From the NCBI RefSeq assembly GCF_030068445.1, contig NZ_JAQPOK010000016.1, positions 1 through 64,000 of the forward strand: a DNA stretch of 64,000 nucleotides. The letters are read 5' to 3'. This stretch comes from Roseofilum halophilum BLCC-M91. Lineage in GTDB: Bacteria; Cyanobacteriota; Cyanobacteriia; Cyanobacteriales; Desertifilaceae. A program made the position numbers and the translations under genes. Under the pieces are notes generated by a model. That model saw nothing but the letters and a program-made list of their open reading frames with translations. It was not told where the DNA came from and made no database searches. Positions 26,018 through 36,069 of the stretch are shown here, one piece after another (position 1 is the first letter of the stretch; each line of letters begins with the position of its first letter).

Positions 26018-27679
26018 TTAATTGGGAACATGAGTCCCCATCAGTGTCCCTTCCGGATCGTATAACTCCAACGCAACCCCCGCCGTTTGACTGATACTTT
26101 CCAAGGCATTTTGTACACTTTTCACATGCTCATCCACAGAAGTAAACGTAGTTAAATCTCCACTTCCCCTCGCTTGAATTAGGGTTTGGCGAACTGTGGT
26201 CACATAATCAGACGTTAAAGTAACTTTTAATAAATTATCACTCACCGTATATTCACAAATTTTCGGTAACCCCGCACAAGTTTGATTTAAATCATTCCGG
26301 GCTTGTTCCAAACGATTGGCTTGCTGAAGTTTATTCTCCGCTAATTGTAACGACCCTTGATAAGCATTCATCAAAGGAGAGGCTTTACTATAATAAAAAC
26401 TATCCCTGGGGACTTGCTGTAAATAATTTAAAGCTTGACTCCAATGACCCACCGCTAGGGCGAGTTCTTGGTTTTGTTCAAAGTCCTTTGCTTTATCGGC
26501 CAAGGTTAACGCTTCCTCATAAGTTTTGCTGGCAATTTCTTCTTTTAAGAGTCGTTCCCGGCTGGCTTGAAACTGAGTTTTATAAACATCCAACAGTTGA
26601 CTCGCTTCCACCTGGGCTTGAGTCCCTTGGGGAATATTTCTCAAGCCATTAATGGCCGTTTCCCAACTGGCATAGGCTTGTTGCCAATTTTCTAAGGATT
26701 GGGCAATTCCTTGACGAGTTTTGGCCAGATCGGCGGCTTGTTTTGCCCGTTCTAAATTTTGGTTCGCTTGCTGTTCAACTTGGATACGGTTTTGGATGGC
26801 TTCTAAATTTTGTTGATATTCTTTGAGCTTAATGTTGACTAAGGGATAGAGGGTTTCAGCACTCAAGGCTTGTTCTAAATTTTGAATAGCTCCCTGCCAA
26901 AGGTTCTCGACTGTTTGCCAAGTTTCTAGAGGATGGGGTGGGTTAAGGCTCAGTTGAGCGGCTTCCGTGGCTTGGGAAAAGGCGGTGACGATATAATTGA
27001 GGTTATCAAAGCGCTGTTCATTGACGCGCACAAAGTCTTGAGCCTGTTGAAAATAGGGAGACCAAACGGGAATACTTTTGGCTTGGGCGATCGCTTGTTC
27101 TAACTGTTGTTGCGCTTGTATTAATTTTTGGGGGTTATCCGTCGTTTCCGAGGTTTGCACGGCGACTTGGCGCAGACGTTGGGCGGTTTCCAGGGGAACA
27201 CAAGTGGCGATCGCACAGGGACGAGTCATCATATACATGATCCCTCCAGCCACCATCAGCCCTAACAGCCCCCCAATTCCCCAAGCCCACATCGATAAAC
27301 GGGAAGAATTTTGAGTTGGGGGAAGAGACTGGGAGCGAGCAGGTGTGGCTTCTGGCAAGGATTGAGCCGTACTTTGCTCCTCAAGCTTAAACGATCGCCA
27401 AAAGTAAGGCCGTTTTTCCCCAGCAACCCGCACAAAGATCCGTCCCTGATGACTAATCCAGGGGCGATAGTTCTGTATATCCTCTTGCAGTTGGACAACG
27501 ATCCGTTCAACATCGGGTTGAATTTTAGCCCTATGTTGGGCTAAAACCATTAAACTGCCTTTTTGTAGTAAACATTGAACCCGAAACGCTTGCCCACCAT
27601 AGGGGAGTTTGCTATTGAGTGTTTTTTGGAGATGCTTTCTGAGAACTTGGAGTGGGCTACACTCCTGTTGAGTCACCAT
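26018..27679 (-). CDS. Hypothetical single-pass membrane protein with coiled-coil/TPR-like domain
   Basis: A 553-residue protein. The cytoplasmic N-terminal 125 residues (LRKHLQKTLNSKLPYGGQ, then RPWISHQGRIFVRVAGEKRP) form a compact domain. A Ser/Pro linker leads to one transmembrane helix near residue 133 (MWAWGIGGLLGLMVAGGIMY). The long outside part is Gln/Ala/Leu-rich helical repeats resembling TPR or coiled coils (QQQLEQAIAQAKSIPVWSPY, LALAVGHWSQALNYL), and a small C-terminal domain ends EGTLMGTHVPN. Cyanobacterial homologues are of unknown function as far as I know. It is upstream of the GH38 gene on the same strand with 19 bp between them. Confidence 0.75.
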   Translation of the reverse strand: MVTQQECSPLQVLRKHLQKTLNSKLPYGGQAFRVQCLLQKGSLMVLAQHRAKIQPDVERIVVQLQEDIQNYRPWISHQGRIFVRVAGEKRPYFWRSFKLEEQSTAQSLPEATPARSQSLPPTQNSSRLSMWAWGIGGLLGLMVAGGIMYMMTRPCAIATCVPLETAQRLRQVAVQTSETTDNPQKLIQAQQQLEQAIAQAKSIPVWSPYFQQAQDFVRVNEQRFDNLNYIVTAFSQATEAAQLSLNPPHPLETWQTVENLWQGAIQNLEQALSAETLYPLVNIKLKEYQQNLEAIQNRIQVEQQANQNLERAKQAADLAKTRQGIAQSLENWQQAYASWETAINGLRNIPQGTQAQVEASQLLDVYKTQFQASRERLLKEEIASKTYEEALTLADKAKDFEQNQELALAVGHWSQALNYLQQVPRDSFYYSKASPLMNAYQGSLQLAENKLQQANRLEQARNDLNQTCAGLPKICEYTVSDNLLKVTLTSDYVTTVRQTLIQARGSGDLTTFTSVDEHVKSVQNALESISQTAGVALELYDPEGTLMGTHVPN

Positions 27680-27728
27680 AGTCAGCCGAAACCCTTCAAC
27701 CGGGAGAAAACGAAACAGTGTATGGCTA

Positions 27729-28146
27729 TTTTGACACTCCCCGATCTAAAGGTACGGGGATTCTTGAGCTAATCACAGCCCTTTCAAGTCACCTCTACTT
27801 AGGTCTTACACGATTATATCTGAACCGAACTTGCTAGAAGATCACTTGTTATCTAGATGTCCTTTAGGGGTTCACTCTCCAAGCGTTTCTCCATTTTAGG
27901 AGAGGTTCGGGTCTGCCCTACCCTACCTGTCTTGTGACAAAAACTCTTATGGGTTTTCATTCCGTCTTTTTGAAGACTTACTGCGCTATGTTTTACGAGG
28001 TTTTCGCTACCCTACTTTTTTGTCTCTTGCGCTGACTTTTGAGTTCAAGGGTTCAAGCCTAAGCTATTTTACTACCGCCCACTCAGGGGATTCAAACCTC
28101 TTACATCTTAACACAAAGCCGTCCTTTAAGGACGGGGCTTTAAACC
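27729..28146 (-). mobile_element. Non-autonomous IS200/IS605-like element with non-coding core
   Basis: A gene-free block of about 0.42 kb bounded by two hairpins. The lower-coordinate end, TTGACACTCCCCG with CGGGGATTCTTG (stem 27738-27743/27755-27760), matches the right-end hairpin seen next to tnpB genes in cyanobacterial IS200/IS605 elements. The other end has GTCCT/AGGAC inside AAGCC/GGCTT (28116-28140). Between them no ORF exceeds about 60 codons and there is no TnpA or TnpB. In minus-strand sense the interior holds possible hairpins (GTCTT/AAGAC, CTCTCC/GGAGAG), suggesting a structured RNA, perhaps omega-RNA-like. The element call rests on recalled end motifs and was not verified by search. 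Confidence 0.5.
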
Positions 28147-28233
28147 CAATTCTTCGGTAACCAAAAGCGCTCGATACTCTGGCTGGACATGGTTGCTCTG
28201 ATCCTCTTCTATCAGAAGACCCCTAAATCCCAT

Positions 28234-29070
28234 TTATTTCTCACTCTTATAGCGCCAAAATTCGCCCAGGAATGCCACTAATCCGGACATGACAATCAGG
28301 ATCACGCTGAGGGCGTTAATATCGGGTTTTACGCCGGTTCTGATGCGGCTAAAGATTTCCATGGGCAGGGTGTTGAAGCCACTGCCTGCGGTGAAACTGG
28401 CGATCAGGAAATCATCCATGCTGAGGACAAATGCCAGGAGGCAACCGGAGACAATACCAGGAATTAATTGGGGTAAGAGAACTTGAATAAAGGCGTTAAA
28501 TGGCGTTGCACCTAAGTCTAGGGCGGCTTCTTCCAGGTGCGGGTCTAAATCTGCCAGTCGGGTGGAGACGACGAGGGCAATATAGGCGAGGCAAAAGACG
28601 ATATGAGCGGCGACAATTGTCCAGAGGTTGAGGGGAATGGCAAAGACGGCAAGGAAGACGAGGGTGGCAACGGCGATCGCAATATCCGGAATAATTAGAG
28701 GTAAATAGGAAACTCCCAAATACAGAGATTTCCCCCGAAACTGATATTTCGCTAATCCCACCGCCATCAGAGTGCCCAACACCGCCGAAATGCCCACGGC
28801 ACAAAAGGCCACAATTAAGCTATTTTGCAGAGAGGATAAAATTCTCCCATCCGAGAATAATTTCACATACCAATCAAAGGTAAAGCCTTTCCAATTGGCA
28901 CTATAGGCAGATTGGTTAAAACTATAAAAGGCTAAGACGGCAATGGGTAAGTACATAAACCCAAACATCACCAGGGTAAACCCAATTTGCCAGGAAAAGG
29001 ACAATTTAGATTTACTCCCCAAGGAGTCAGGGATTACCGTTTCTTCAGGTGGTTGGAGAGATTGTGTCAT
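28234..29070 (-). CDS. potC: Spermidine/putrescine-type ABC transporter permease (PotC)
   Basis: An inner-membrane permease of a polyamine-type ABC importer. From the ATG at 29070 (MTQSLQPPEE) it has a polar N-terminus, six predicted helices (FTLVMFGFMYLPIAVLAFYS onward) and the cytoplasmic EAA loop LEEAALDLGATPFNAF...PQLIPGI that docks to the ATPase. Length from this start (278 aa) fits PotC. The frame is open to 29268 only because it runs through tandem repeats, giving an implausible Gly/Arg-rich extension. No PotA, PotB or PotD gene is adjacent; proA lies upstream. It is therefore a stand-alone permease here, and its partners must be elsewhere. Confidence 0.9.
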   Translation of the reverse strand: MTQSLQPPEETVIPDSLGSKSKLSFSWQIGFTLVMFGFMYLPIAVLAFYSFNQSAYSANWKGFTFDWYVKLFSDGRILSSLQNSLIVAFCAVGISAVLGTLMAVGLAKYQFRGKSLYLGVSYLPLIIPDIAIAVATLVFLAVFAIPLNLWTIVAAHIVFCLAYIALVVSTRLADLDPHLEEAALDLGATPFNAFIQVLLPQLIPGIVSGCLLAFVLSMDDFLIASFTAGSGFNTLPMEIFSRIRTGVKPDINALSVILIVMSGLVAFLGEFWRYKSEK

Positions 29071-29079
29071 GGGAGAATA

Positions 29080-29232
29080 AGTAATGAGTAATGAGTAATA
29101 AGTAATGAGTAATGAGTAATGAGTAATGAGTGATTGACTCTCTCCGCGTCCCCGCGTCCCCGCGTCCCCGTGTCCCCGCGTCCCCGCGTCCCCGCGTCTC
29201 CCCATCTCCCCATCTCCCCATCTCCCCATCTC
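29080..29232. repeat. Short tandem repeats between proA and potC
   Basis: Two arrays lie side by side: about seven copies of a TAATGAG-type heptamer (29080-29133), then octamers GCGTCCCC (several copies) and CCCATCTC (four copies) up to 29232. Units repeat head to tail with no spacers, so it is not a CRISPR. Similar arrays occur near 46010, 48722, 58330, 61031 and 61885. Confidence 0.8.
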
Positions 29233-29233
29233 C

Positions 29234-30526
29234 CTACCCCATATCCCTGTGGGTAAAGGGTTTGGCATTCGCTCCGGAGTAGGTAGCGGAAATATGACCG
29301 TTACCGGTGACCTGATATTTATAGGTGATTAACCCTTCTAATCCTACCGGGCCGCGTGGGGGCATTTGTTGGGTACTGATGCCGACTTCTGCGCCAAAAC
29401 CGTAGCGGAACCCGTCGGCAAACCGGGTGGAACAGTTATGATATACCCCCGCAGCATCAACTTGATTGAGGAACAGTTGCGCCGCTTGGGGGTTTTCGGT
29501 GACGATCGCATCAGTATGCTTAGATCCATAAGTATTAATATGATTCAGCGCCTCCTCTAGAGAGTCCACCTGTTTAATCGCCAAAATCAGATCGCTGTAT
29601 TCCGTAGACCAGTCTGCTTCTGTGGCTGCGGGAATCCCTAGCAATTCAACACTGGCCTCATCTCCAAGTAATTTTACCCCTTTTTCCTGTAGCGCTTGGG
29701 CAACCGGGGGCAGAATTTGCGGAGCGCAGGAGCGATGCACTAACAGGGTTTCGATGGCGTTACAGGCAGCCGGATATTGGGTTTTAGCATCCACCGTAAT
29801 GGCGATCGCCTTTTCCCTCTCCGCAGATTCATCCAGATACAGGTGACAAACACCATCAGCGTGACCCAACACCGGAATATTGGTATTCTCCTGCACAAAA
29901 CGCACAAAGGAATTAGAACCCCTAGGAATAATCAGATCCACATATGGGTCTAACTTCAACAGCGCCACCGTCTCCTCACGGCTGGTCAAAAGTTGCACCA
30001 CATCCGGACTCACCGCCGTTTGCGATAACCCTTGGCGAATCGCCTTCACAATCGCCTCACAAGACTGTAGCGCCTCCTTTCCACCCTTGAGAATCACCCC
30101 ATTGCCCGACTTAATCGCCAGGGTAGAAATCTGGATCGCAGCTTCCGGACGCGCTTCAAAAATAACACCCAAAACCCCCAACGGACAACTGATCCGCTTC
30201 AGAACCAAACCTTCATCTAGCTCCCGATGGATTTGTACCCTACCCACCGGATCGGGTAACTTTTGTACATCCCGCACCCCAGCGATATTGGTTTTCAGCT
30301 TCGTTTCATCCAATTTCAGGCGATGATAAAGCGGTTTTGCAATCCCTGCGGCAGTTGCAGCTTCACAGTCGGCTTGGTTTGCGGCTACAATTTCCGGTGT
30401 AGCCTGTTCCAAGGATTGGGCGATCGCCTCAATCGCCTGATTTTTCTCTTCTGTCGTTAAGCCAGCTAACTGACGCGCTCCTTGTCGCGTCTTTTGGGCA
30501 AGTTCAATTAATGTAGGAGAAGCCAT
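29234..30526 (-). CDS. proA: Gamma-glutamyl phosphate reductase
   Basis: The second enzyme of proline biosynthesis: it reduces gamma-glutamyl phosphate to glutamate semialdehyde with NADPH in the cytosol. At 430 aa it is the normal length. The aldehyde-dehydrogenase fold is recognisable from [28 protein letters not shown] and [12 protein letters not shown], the catalytic Cys in [11 protein letters not shown], and the C-terminal [18 protein letters not shown]. Start ATG at 30526 gives [11 protein letters not shown]. proB is not in the window. The stop is followed by tandem repeats and potC. Confidence 0.96.
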   Translation of the reverse strand: MASPTLIELAQKTRQGARQLAGLTTEEKNQAIEAIAQSLEQATPEIVAANQADCEAATAAGIAKPLYHRLKLDETKLKTNIAGVRDVQKLPDPVGRVQIHRELDEGLVLKRISCPLGVLGVIFEARPEAAIQISTLAIKSGNGVILKGGKEALQSCEAIVKAIRQGLSQTAVSPDVVQLLTSREETVALLKLDPYVDLIIPRGSNSFVRFVQENTNIPVLGHADGVCHLYLDESAEREKAIAITVDAKTQYPAACNAIETLLVHRSCAPQILPPVAQALQEKGVKLLGDEASVELLGIPAATEADWSTEYSDLILAIKQVDSLEEALNHINTYGSKHTDAIVTENPQAAQLFLNQVDAAGVYHNCSTRFADGFRYGFGAEVGISTQQMPPRGPVGLEGLITYKYQVTGNGHISATYSGANAKPFTHRDMG

Positions 30527-30693
30527 AAGTCATTAAAAATTAACAGTTTTCCCGATCGGTATTAGGGTTATTTTTCCGGACTTGATATTATCTCTACCTC
30601 AAACCAGAAGCCAGGATTTCCAAAAGTTTACCACATCCCTTGAACTTCTCACCAATACCCATTCCCCATCAGCCGTAAATTTTAACGTAGGTT

Positions 30694-32145
30694 TTAAGAC
30701 TTCAACCTCTCCATCCCCCGCTCATACAATATTCGCGCATAATCAGTCCAAGTCCCCTGTCCCCAATAGCGAAAACAACTCGTTTCCAGCAGCAAAACAT
30801 AAAGCAGCGCCTCTTGATACTCTGGCTTTTGAGTCACCGTTGGATCTTGTTCCACCAAAGCATCATACTTCTGATGAAACAAAGCACTTAAATGCTGCAT
30901 CGGTTCTAAGACATTTTCATAGCCTTGCACCCAACTAATATCATTCGTCCAAGAGGCTCCATCGAGATCGAACTGGGGATCGGTTTCCTTTAATTGACTT
31001 AACACCGTTTGCACCCTCTCTGGAGTCACATCATCCCCCACCATTTGCCAAATTTTATGCTGCTGTACCGCCTGACACCGGGGATAATCTTCTCGCTTCA
31101 CTCCGGCATTTTCCAGCAACTCTAAATATTCCGTACCATTTAATCCCACTACTCCCTCCTTCTCTCGACCATTTCCTTTAATCTCCTCCCAAACCGGAAT
31201 AAAATCACGGGGATATTCATTCATCATCACGCCCCCATTTTCACCATCAGCAATTTGGCTAACGCAACTGGGGACATCCAAATTTCCCAAGGTTTTTCTA
31301 GAGCGCGTTTTTGCTTCATGATAGGGTTGCATTTGCGCCACTAATTTCGTATCCGAACCTTGGGTTTTAATCAGAGCCGTAATCCCGATTTCTTTTCCTT
31401 GAGAATTTCGAGCGATCAAACAATTGGGTACATATTTATCGTCATGATGTAGGGGACTACCCTCTAAACGCTCGACTGAACTTTCCTGTACCAATAACCA
31501 ACGATAGCCACAGTCTTTCAAGGCTTTAATATATTCATACAAGGTATCGGGATGGTTAGGAAGATGCATTTCTGGCGGCGAAAACCCCTTAACTCGCTTG
31601 AGCGCTTCTGTACCAAAAATTGCCCTAAATTGATGTTGCCACGCCAGGATATGCAATTTAATATCGGGAATCGGTGTAGAGGGAACCACGGCATGACTCC
31701 ACATCGTACCCAACCATTCCACGCAATCAGAATAAGGGGATTTTGTCAAGGTTTTGAGTGACTCTAGAATATCCTCGCGCCCCATTTGTTGTAATCCCCA
31801 AAGTAGGTTACCCGAATAATCCAACATGATGCGTGGATGACTGCCTTGGTTAACCAATTGCGGGATAAATTCTCCCATCCGTTGATAACACCAAGCGAAG
31901 GGAGCCGCGTTATGATTATCTCCTTCTTGGGGACGGTCAAACATATAGTGCAAATTACTGATTAATGCCCCATTTTCACCGGCGGGAATGGTGGGTTGAT
32001 GCATATGCAAGGCACAAGCAAAGGCGGCGCTAATTTGGTTGATATTCCAGGTGGATGTAGAGCCATAGATGGGCGTTTGTTCTTGGACAAGGGTAGTGAT
32101 TTCTGCTTCAGAGCCACAGATAGGAGGTAAGGAGGTTAGAGTCAT
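30694..32145 (-). CDS. Glycoside hydrolase family 57 protein
   Basis: A cytosolic GH57-type glycosidase (alpha-amylase/glucanotransferase-like fold), 483 aa. Visible features are the conserved N-terminal ALHMHQPTIPAG motif (HxHQP), GFSPPEMHLP carrying a family glutamate, and the cyanobacterial-type C-terminal segment CFRYWGQGTWTDYAR. Substrate is not certain; alpha-glucans (glycogen) are the usual inference. It stands alone, with 167 bp to proA and a divergent redoxin-like gene upstream. glgC lies about 2.5 kb away, giving a loose carbohydrate neighbourhood. Confidence 0.85.
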   Translation of the reverse strand: MTLTSLPPICGSEAEITTLVQEQTPIYGSTSTWNINQISAAFACALHMHQPTIPAGENGALISNLHYMFDRPQEGDNHNAAPFAWCYQRMGEFIPQLVNQGSHPRIMLDYSGNLLWGLQQMGREDILESLKTLTKSPYSDCVEWLGTMWSHAVVPSTPIPDIKLHILAWQHQFRAIFGTEALKRVKGFSPPEMHLPNHPDTLYEYIKALKDCGYRWLLVQESSVERLEGSPLHHDDKYVPNCLIARNSQGKEIGITALIKTQGSDTKLVAQMQPYHEAKTRSRKTLGNLDVPSCVSQIADGENGGVMMNEYPRDFIPVWEEIKGNGREKEGVVGLNGTEYLELLENAGVKREDYPRCQAVQQHKIWQMVGDDVTPERVQTVLSQLKETDPQFDLDGASWTNDISWVQGYENVLEPMQHLSALFHQKYDALVEQDPTVTQKPEYQEALLYVLLLETSCFRYWGQGTWTDYARILYERGMERLKS

Positions 32146-32324
32146 GGGGTTTAGAGGGCGGTATTTTGACTGGGAATTTTCTGAGTCTTTGATCTATAGC
32201 TTATCAGCCATGACCGGAAAAAGAGGGTTCTTTTTGTATTTTTAAATCATTGGTGCAAACAATAGGATAAAATAGTATTATCGACTATAATTGCTACCTT
32301 AAGAACCATCACCCATTAGATAAA

Positions 32325-32867
32325 ATGGTTACTTCTACAGACTTTCGCGGTTTACTCAATCAACGCTTTGCCAGCAATTTCTTCCCGATTCCCGCAACCA
32401 GTCGTTGGGATGTGGGATTGATGCCCCCTGATTTTCAACTGCCCAATATCACCCAGGGGGGAACGGTGCGTCTGTCTGAGTATCGCGATCGAAAACCGGC
32501 GATCGTTGCGTTTACCCGCATTTTCACGGAGAAACAATACTGTCCCCTCTGCTTTCCCCACATCAAAGAACTGAATGAACAGTATGAAGCGTTTACGGAT
32601 CGGGGCGCAGAAGTGCTATTAATTACTAGCACCGATGCCCAACAGAGCGAAATCGTGGTTCGAGATTTAGGCCTGAAAATGCCTCTACTCTGCGATCCCG
32701 ACTGTATCACCTTCCGCGCCTATGCTGTCGGCCAAGCTTTGGGCGCACCCCTGCCGGCCCAATTTGTCCTCGATAACCGGGGAATTTTGCGCTACAAGCA
32801 CCTCTTTTCCTTCCTTCACCCTAATGCAGAGATTCAGACCTTACTGACCGTTTTAGATGGACTCTAA
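32325..32867 (+). CDS. Peroxiredoxin-like/AhpC-TSA family protein
   Basis: A thioredoxin-fold protein (180 aa) of the peroxiredoxin-like group. It has the core DFQLPNITQGGTVRLSEY and the active-site CPLC in EKQYCPLCFPHIKEL, then LLITSTDAQQSEIV and PAQFVLDNRGILRY, a cis-Pro-type segment. Two cysteines spaced CxxC rather than the single peroxidatic Cys suggest a thiol-disulfide oxidoreductase or atypical peroxiredoxin. A -10-like TATAAT is at 32286-32291, about 33 bp before the ATG. The substrate is unknown. Confidence 0.78.
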   Translation: MVTSTDFRGLLNQRFASNFFPIPATSRWDVGLMPPDFQLPNITQGGTVRLSEYRDRKPAIVAFTRIFTEKQYCPLCFPHIKELNEQYEAFTDRGAEVLLITSTDAQQSEIVVRDLGLKMPLLCDPDCITFRAYAVGQALGAPLPAQFVLDNRGILRYKHLFSFLHPNAEIQTLLTVLDGL

Positions 32868-32893
32868 TCCGATCTAACAAGTCGGATGAGAAG

Positions 32894-33922
32894 TTAGAGT
32901 CGAACCGATCCAAAATTGGCTCTTGGATTCTGGGTGCGAAGGGTTTTGAGTTTCTCGTAACATTCCCGTTCGCTTTTACTGAGAGTTTTGGGAACGGCGA
33001 TCGCAATTTTCACCAACTGATCCCCTCTCGCACCTTTCGGATTCGGCCATCCCTTACCCCGCAAACGCAAGGATTGCCCATGACGAATCCCCGCCGGAAT
33101 ACTCATCTGAACCCGTCCATCGGGGGTGGGGACTTCTATACTGGCTCCTAAAACCGCCTCTTCAGGAGAAATGGGCAACTCACAGACTAAATTATCTCCC
33201 TCAAACTGGAAAAAGCTATGGGGTTGCAACGACACGGTTAAATACAAATCTCCCCGTTGTGCTGTCTGCGGGTTGACACTACCTTTCCCCCGCACTCGAA
33301 TGCGAGTACCGGGTTTCGCTCCGGGAGGAATCCGCACCTCAATCACTTCTTGAAGCCCTAAGTTAATTCGCTTTTGGACTCCATGAAAGGCTTCTGCAAA
33401 GGAGAGGACAATAGAAGCCTCTTGAGAGACATTACTGGTTTTCGGAGGCGCTCCATAACTGGCAAAATCCTCAAATCCACCAAATCCCGTAGAGCGTCCG
33501 GTGGTGCGGTAATTATAGTTGGAATTATAGTTCGTTCTGCGGCCCGCAGTTGCTCCAGGGCTGCCCGTGCCCATGCGTCCGAGGAGTTCATTAATAAACT
33601 CATCAAAGGTCGTATATTGACTAAAATCAAAGCCATTAAAGTCTACACCAGGAGAAGCACCCCGTCCATAAGCCGACGATGTACCCGCTTGCTTCCAATA
33701 TTGGCCAAACTGGTCGTATTTTTTGCGCTTTTCCGGATCTGACAGGACTTCGTAGGCTTCGCTAACTTCCTTAAACCGAGCCTCCGCTTTCTGATTTCCA
33801 GGATTCATATCCGGGTGGTATTTCCGGGCTAGACGACGGAAACTCTTCTTAATCTCATCCGCACTCGCAGTGCGACTAACCCCCAACACGGAATAGTAGT
33901 CCTTAAAATCAGTAGCCACCAT
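32894..33922 (-). CDS. DnaJ C-terminal domain protein (CbpA-like co-chaperone)
   Basis: A J-domain co-chaperone for Hsp70. The N-terminal J domain has [20 protein letters not shown] and the HPD motif ([12 protein letters not shown]). A Gly/Ser/Asn/Tyr-rich linker ([17 protein letters not shown]) follows, then C-terminal substrate-binding beta domains ([35 protein letters not shown]). There is no zinc-finger domain, so it is CbpA/DnaJ-like type II/III rather than DnaJ type I. The ATG at 33922 is preferred over the upstream GTG at 33928 because AAGGAG lies about 7 bases before it. The only Hsp70-like gene in the window is at 59431 and is not linked. Confidence 0.9.
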   Translation of the reverse strand: MVATDFKDYYSVLGVSRTASADEIKKSFRRLARKYHPDMNPGNQKAEARFKEVSEAYEVLSDPEKRKKYDQFGQYWKQAGTSSAYGRGASPGVDFNGFDFSQYTTFDEFINELLGRMGTGSPGATAGRRTNYNSNYNYRTTGRSTGFGGFEDFASYGAPPKTSNVSQEASIVLSFAEAFHGVQKRINLGLQEVIEVRIPPGAKPGTRIRVRGKGSVNPQTAQRGDLYLTVSLQPHSFFQFEGDNLVCELPISPEEAVLGASIEVPTPDGRVQMSIPAGIRHGQSLRLRGKGWPNPKGARGDQLVKIAIAVPKTLSKSERECYEKLKTLRTQNPRANFGSVRL

Positions 33923-34110
33923 ATACACTCCTTAACGCTGTTGTGTCTTTAGTCTAATGGGTTTATATAGCAATATCAGCTTAAGAGTATCAAAGGTTGA
34001 GTCTGGCTCGCAGTTCGGTTGCGATCGCAATTTCCGAACCCCATACAGAAACCGGGTTGGTGTCACCCTTTCGGACGCTCAACCCCAATCTTGCTTGAGA
34101 AACCCGGTTT

Positions 34111-34599
34111 CTAGACTTCCGGCGATCGCCTGGGTTGATAAAAAATCAAATGATCCATTCCTTCGCTCAGGCTCGGAGTAGCACCCCAGAGCTGGCGGTA
34201 CATGCTTAAGATAACCTCTTCGGGAACCTGGCGATCGCGCGATCGATTTCTCGCCAAACACTCCTGTAACCGCGTCCTAATCCAAATCCCAGTAATCGAA
34301 GAAAACCCCAACTCACGGCCGAGGTTAATCACATCATGACGGTTTCCTCGTTTGACATTAGTTGCATCATAAATCGTCGAGGCTCCTTCAAGTAGAGCCG
34401 ATTGAAACTGCAACCTCACCCGATCCCAAACTAAACGCCAATCCCCTTGAACCGCCGGATCGCCAAACAACTGCCCGCGAATGGCATCAGTAGAAACCAG
34501 TCGATAGGTCGGCCAGGCCGCCATCAACTGGTAAGCTAGGGTGGATTTCCCGCTACCTGGAAGACCAATTAAAATAATCAGTCGGCAGCAGTCAGTCAT
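34111..34599 (-). CDS. P-loop ATP-binding protein (AAA/polynucleotide-kinase-like)
   Basis: A 162-residue P-loop NTPase resembling small kinases. Walker A is GLPGSGKST near residue 14, then STDAIRGQLFGD, a kinase-type second motif, and IYDATNVKRGNR. It has the arrangement of polynucleotide/nucleoside kinase-like proteins, but the phosphate acceptor is unknown. It starts 3 bp after the glgC stop on the same strand, so it is almost certainly co-transcribed with glgC. Short length suggests a single catalytic domain. Confidence 0.8.
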   Translation of the reverse strand: MTDCCRLIILIGLPGSGKSTLAYQLMAAWPTYRLVSTDAIRGQLFGDPAVQGDWRLVWDRVRLQFQSALLEGASTIYDATNVKRGNRHDVINLGRELGFSSITGIWIRTRLQECLARNRSRDRQVPEEVILSMYRQLWGATPSLSEGMDHLIFYQPRRSPEV

Positions 34600-34602
34600 A
34601 TC

Positions 34603-35907
34603 TTAAATCACCGTGCCATCAGGAATCGTGGCATTTTTGATAATCACAACGACTCCACCACGAATCAAGAAGCCCAGCTTTTCAGTCTCTTCATTGTTGC
34701 CTTCTTCCACATGGTCTTTATTGATAATTTGCACATTGCGACCAATGTGAGCATTCTTATCAATAATTGCCCCTCGGATGGTGCTTCCTTCACCAATACC
34801 GACGGGAATTTTTCCTTGCTGAATCCCAGATTGACGCTCGGCAAAGGGTTCGTAGAAGTCTGCCCCCATGAGCATGGAATCTTCGACCACACAATCGCCT
34901 TCTACGCGCGATCGCACACCCAAAACCGAATGATGGATTGTGCAATTCTTGAGAATACAGCCCTCCGCCACAATCGATTCAGTGACCTTCGCATCTAACA
35001 ACTTAGAGGGAGGTAGGAACCGGGAACGGCTGTAAATCGGGGCGATTTCATTATAGAAGCTAAACGGGGGTGTCGGTTGTTCCGTCAGCGCCAGGTTCGC
35101 GTCATAAAACGCTTTAATCGTTCCGATATCTTCCCAATAATCATTAAACAGGTAAGCCTGCACTTTATAACCCTGAGTCGCGGCAAAGGGGAGAACTTCC
35201 TTACCAAAATCTTTTTGATCGGGATTTTCTGTAAGCAGTTTACCCATCAAATCCTTGTTGAAGATATAAATCCCCATGGAGGCAATATAGGGCTTTTGTT
35301 TCGCTTCTTCTGGGGACAGTCCCAAAACGGTGGTATCCACTGCCATTTTCTTGAGATCGTCTCCCTTGGGTTTCTCGCTGAAATCAATGATGCGTCCGGT
35401 ATCATCGATTTTCATTAACCCAAAATCAGAGGCTCGCTCTTCATCGATGGGAACCACTGACAGAGTAACATCAGCCTGGCTTTCCCGGTGGTAGTTGATG
35501 AAATCCCGATAATCCATACGGTACAGATGATCCCCCGATAGGATTAAGTATTCATCAATATCCCATTCTTCTACTAACCACAGGTATTTACGCACCGCGT
35601 CGGCAGTTCCTTCAAACCAACTGGTGCGATCGCTTGCCGTTTGTTGAGCCGCCAGGATTTCTACAAAGCCTTCCGAAAAACTAGAAAAGCTGTAAGCACG
35701 GGTTACATGGCGGTTCAGAGAAGCCGAGTTGAATTGAGTGAGAACGTAGATTTTGTAAATCTCGGAGTTGACACAGTTACTAACGGGAATATCAATCAAC
35801 CGGTATTTACCGGCTAACGGTACAGCCGGTTTAGCCCGTAATTTGGTCAGAGGGTACAGTCTGGTTCCTGCCCCTCCTCCAAGAATAATCCCTAAGACAT
35901 TTTTCAC
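34603..35907 (-). CDS. glgC: Glucose-1-phosphate adenylyltransferase (ADP-glucose pyrophosphorylase)
   Basis: Makes ADP-glucose from glucose-1-phosphate and ATP, the committed step of glycogen synthesis. 434 aa, normal for cyanobacteria. The catalytic motif [21 protein letters not shown] is recognisable at the N-terminus, with the substrate-binding [11 protein letters not shown] and GDHLYRMDY, and a C-terminal left-handed beta-helix ends in the conserved [12 protein letters not shown]. In cyanobacteria the enzyme is activated by 3-phosphoglycerate and inhibited by phosphate. It is followed 3 bp later by a P-loop kinase-like gene. Its promoter should lie in the 162-bp gap shared with the divergent phytochelatin-synthase-like gene. 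Confidence 0.97.
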   Translation of the reverse strand: MKNVLGIILGGGAGTRLYPLTKLRAKPAVPLAGKYRLIDIPVSNCVNSEIYKIYVLTQFNSASLNRHVTRAYSFSSFSEGFVEILAAQQTASDRTSWFEGTADAVRKYLWLVEEWDIDEYLILSGDHLYRMDYRDFINYHRESQADVTLSVVPIDEERASDFGLMKIDDTGRIIDFSEKPKGDDLKKMAVDTTVLGLSPEEAKQKPYIASMGIYIFNKDLMGKLLTENPDQKDFGKEVLPFAATQGYKVQAYLFNDYWEDIGTIKAFYDANLALTEQPTPPFSFYNEIAPIYSRSRFLPPSKLLDAKVTESIVAEGCILKNCTIHHSVLGVRSRVEGDCVVEDSMLMGADFYEPFAERQSGIQQGKIPVGIGEGSTIRGAIIDKNAHIGRNVQIINKDHVEEGNNEETEKLGFLIRGGVVVIIKNATIPDGTVI

Positions 35908-36069
35908 GAAAAAACCCTCTTATATCAAAAACTAATAGCCTTCCTAGTCCAGTGTCTGACTGAACCGGGCAGTTGGCAAGGGGGATCGCCGAGAAGCTTG
36001 GGTTAAGGAACGGTTATATTAGGGGAATTGTTAATTTTTAATTGAAGGTCGTCTCTGGGGAAAATACCA

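Noticed and set aside
29150-29232. CRISPR-like array
   Set aside because: Contiguous octamers with no spacers and no cas genes nearby.
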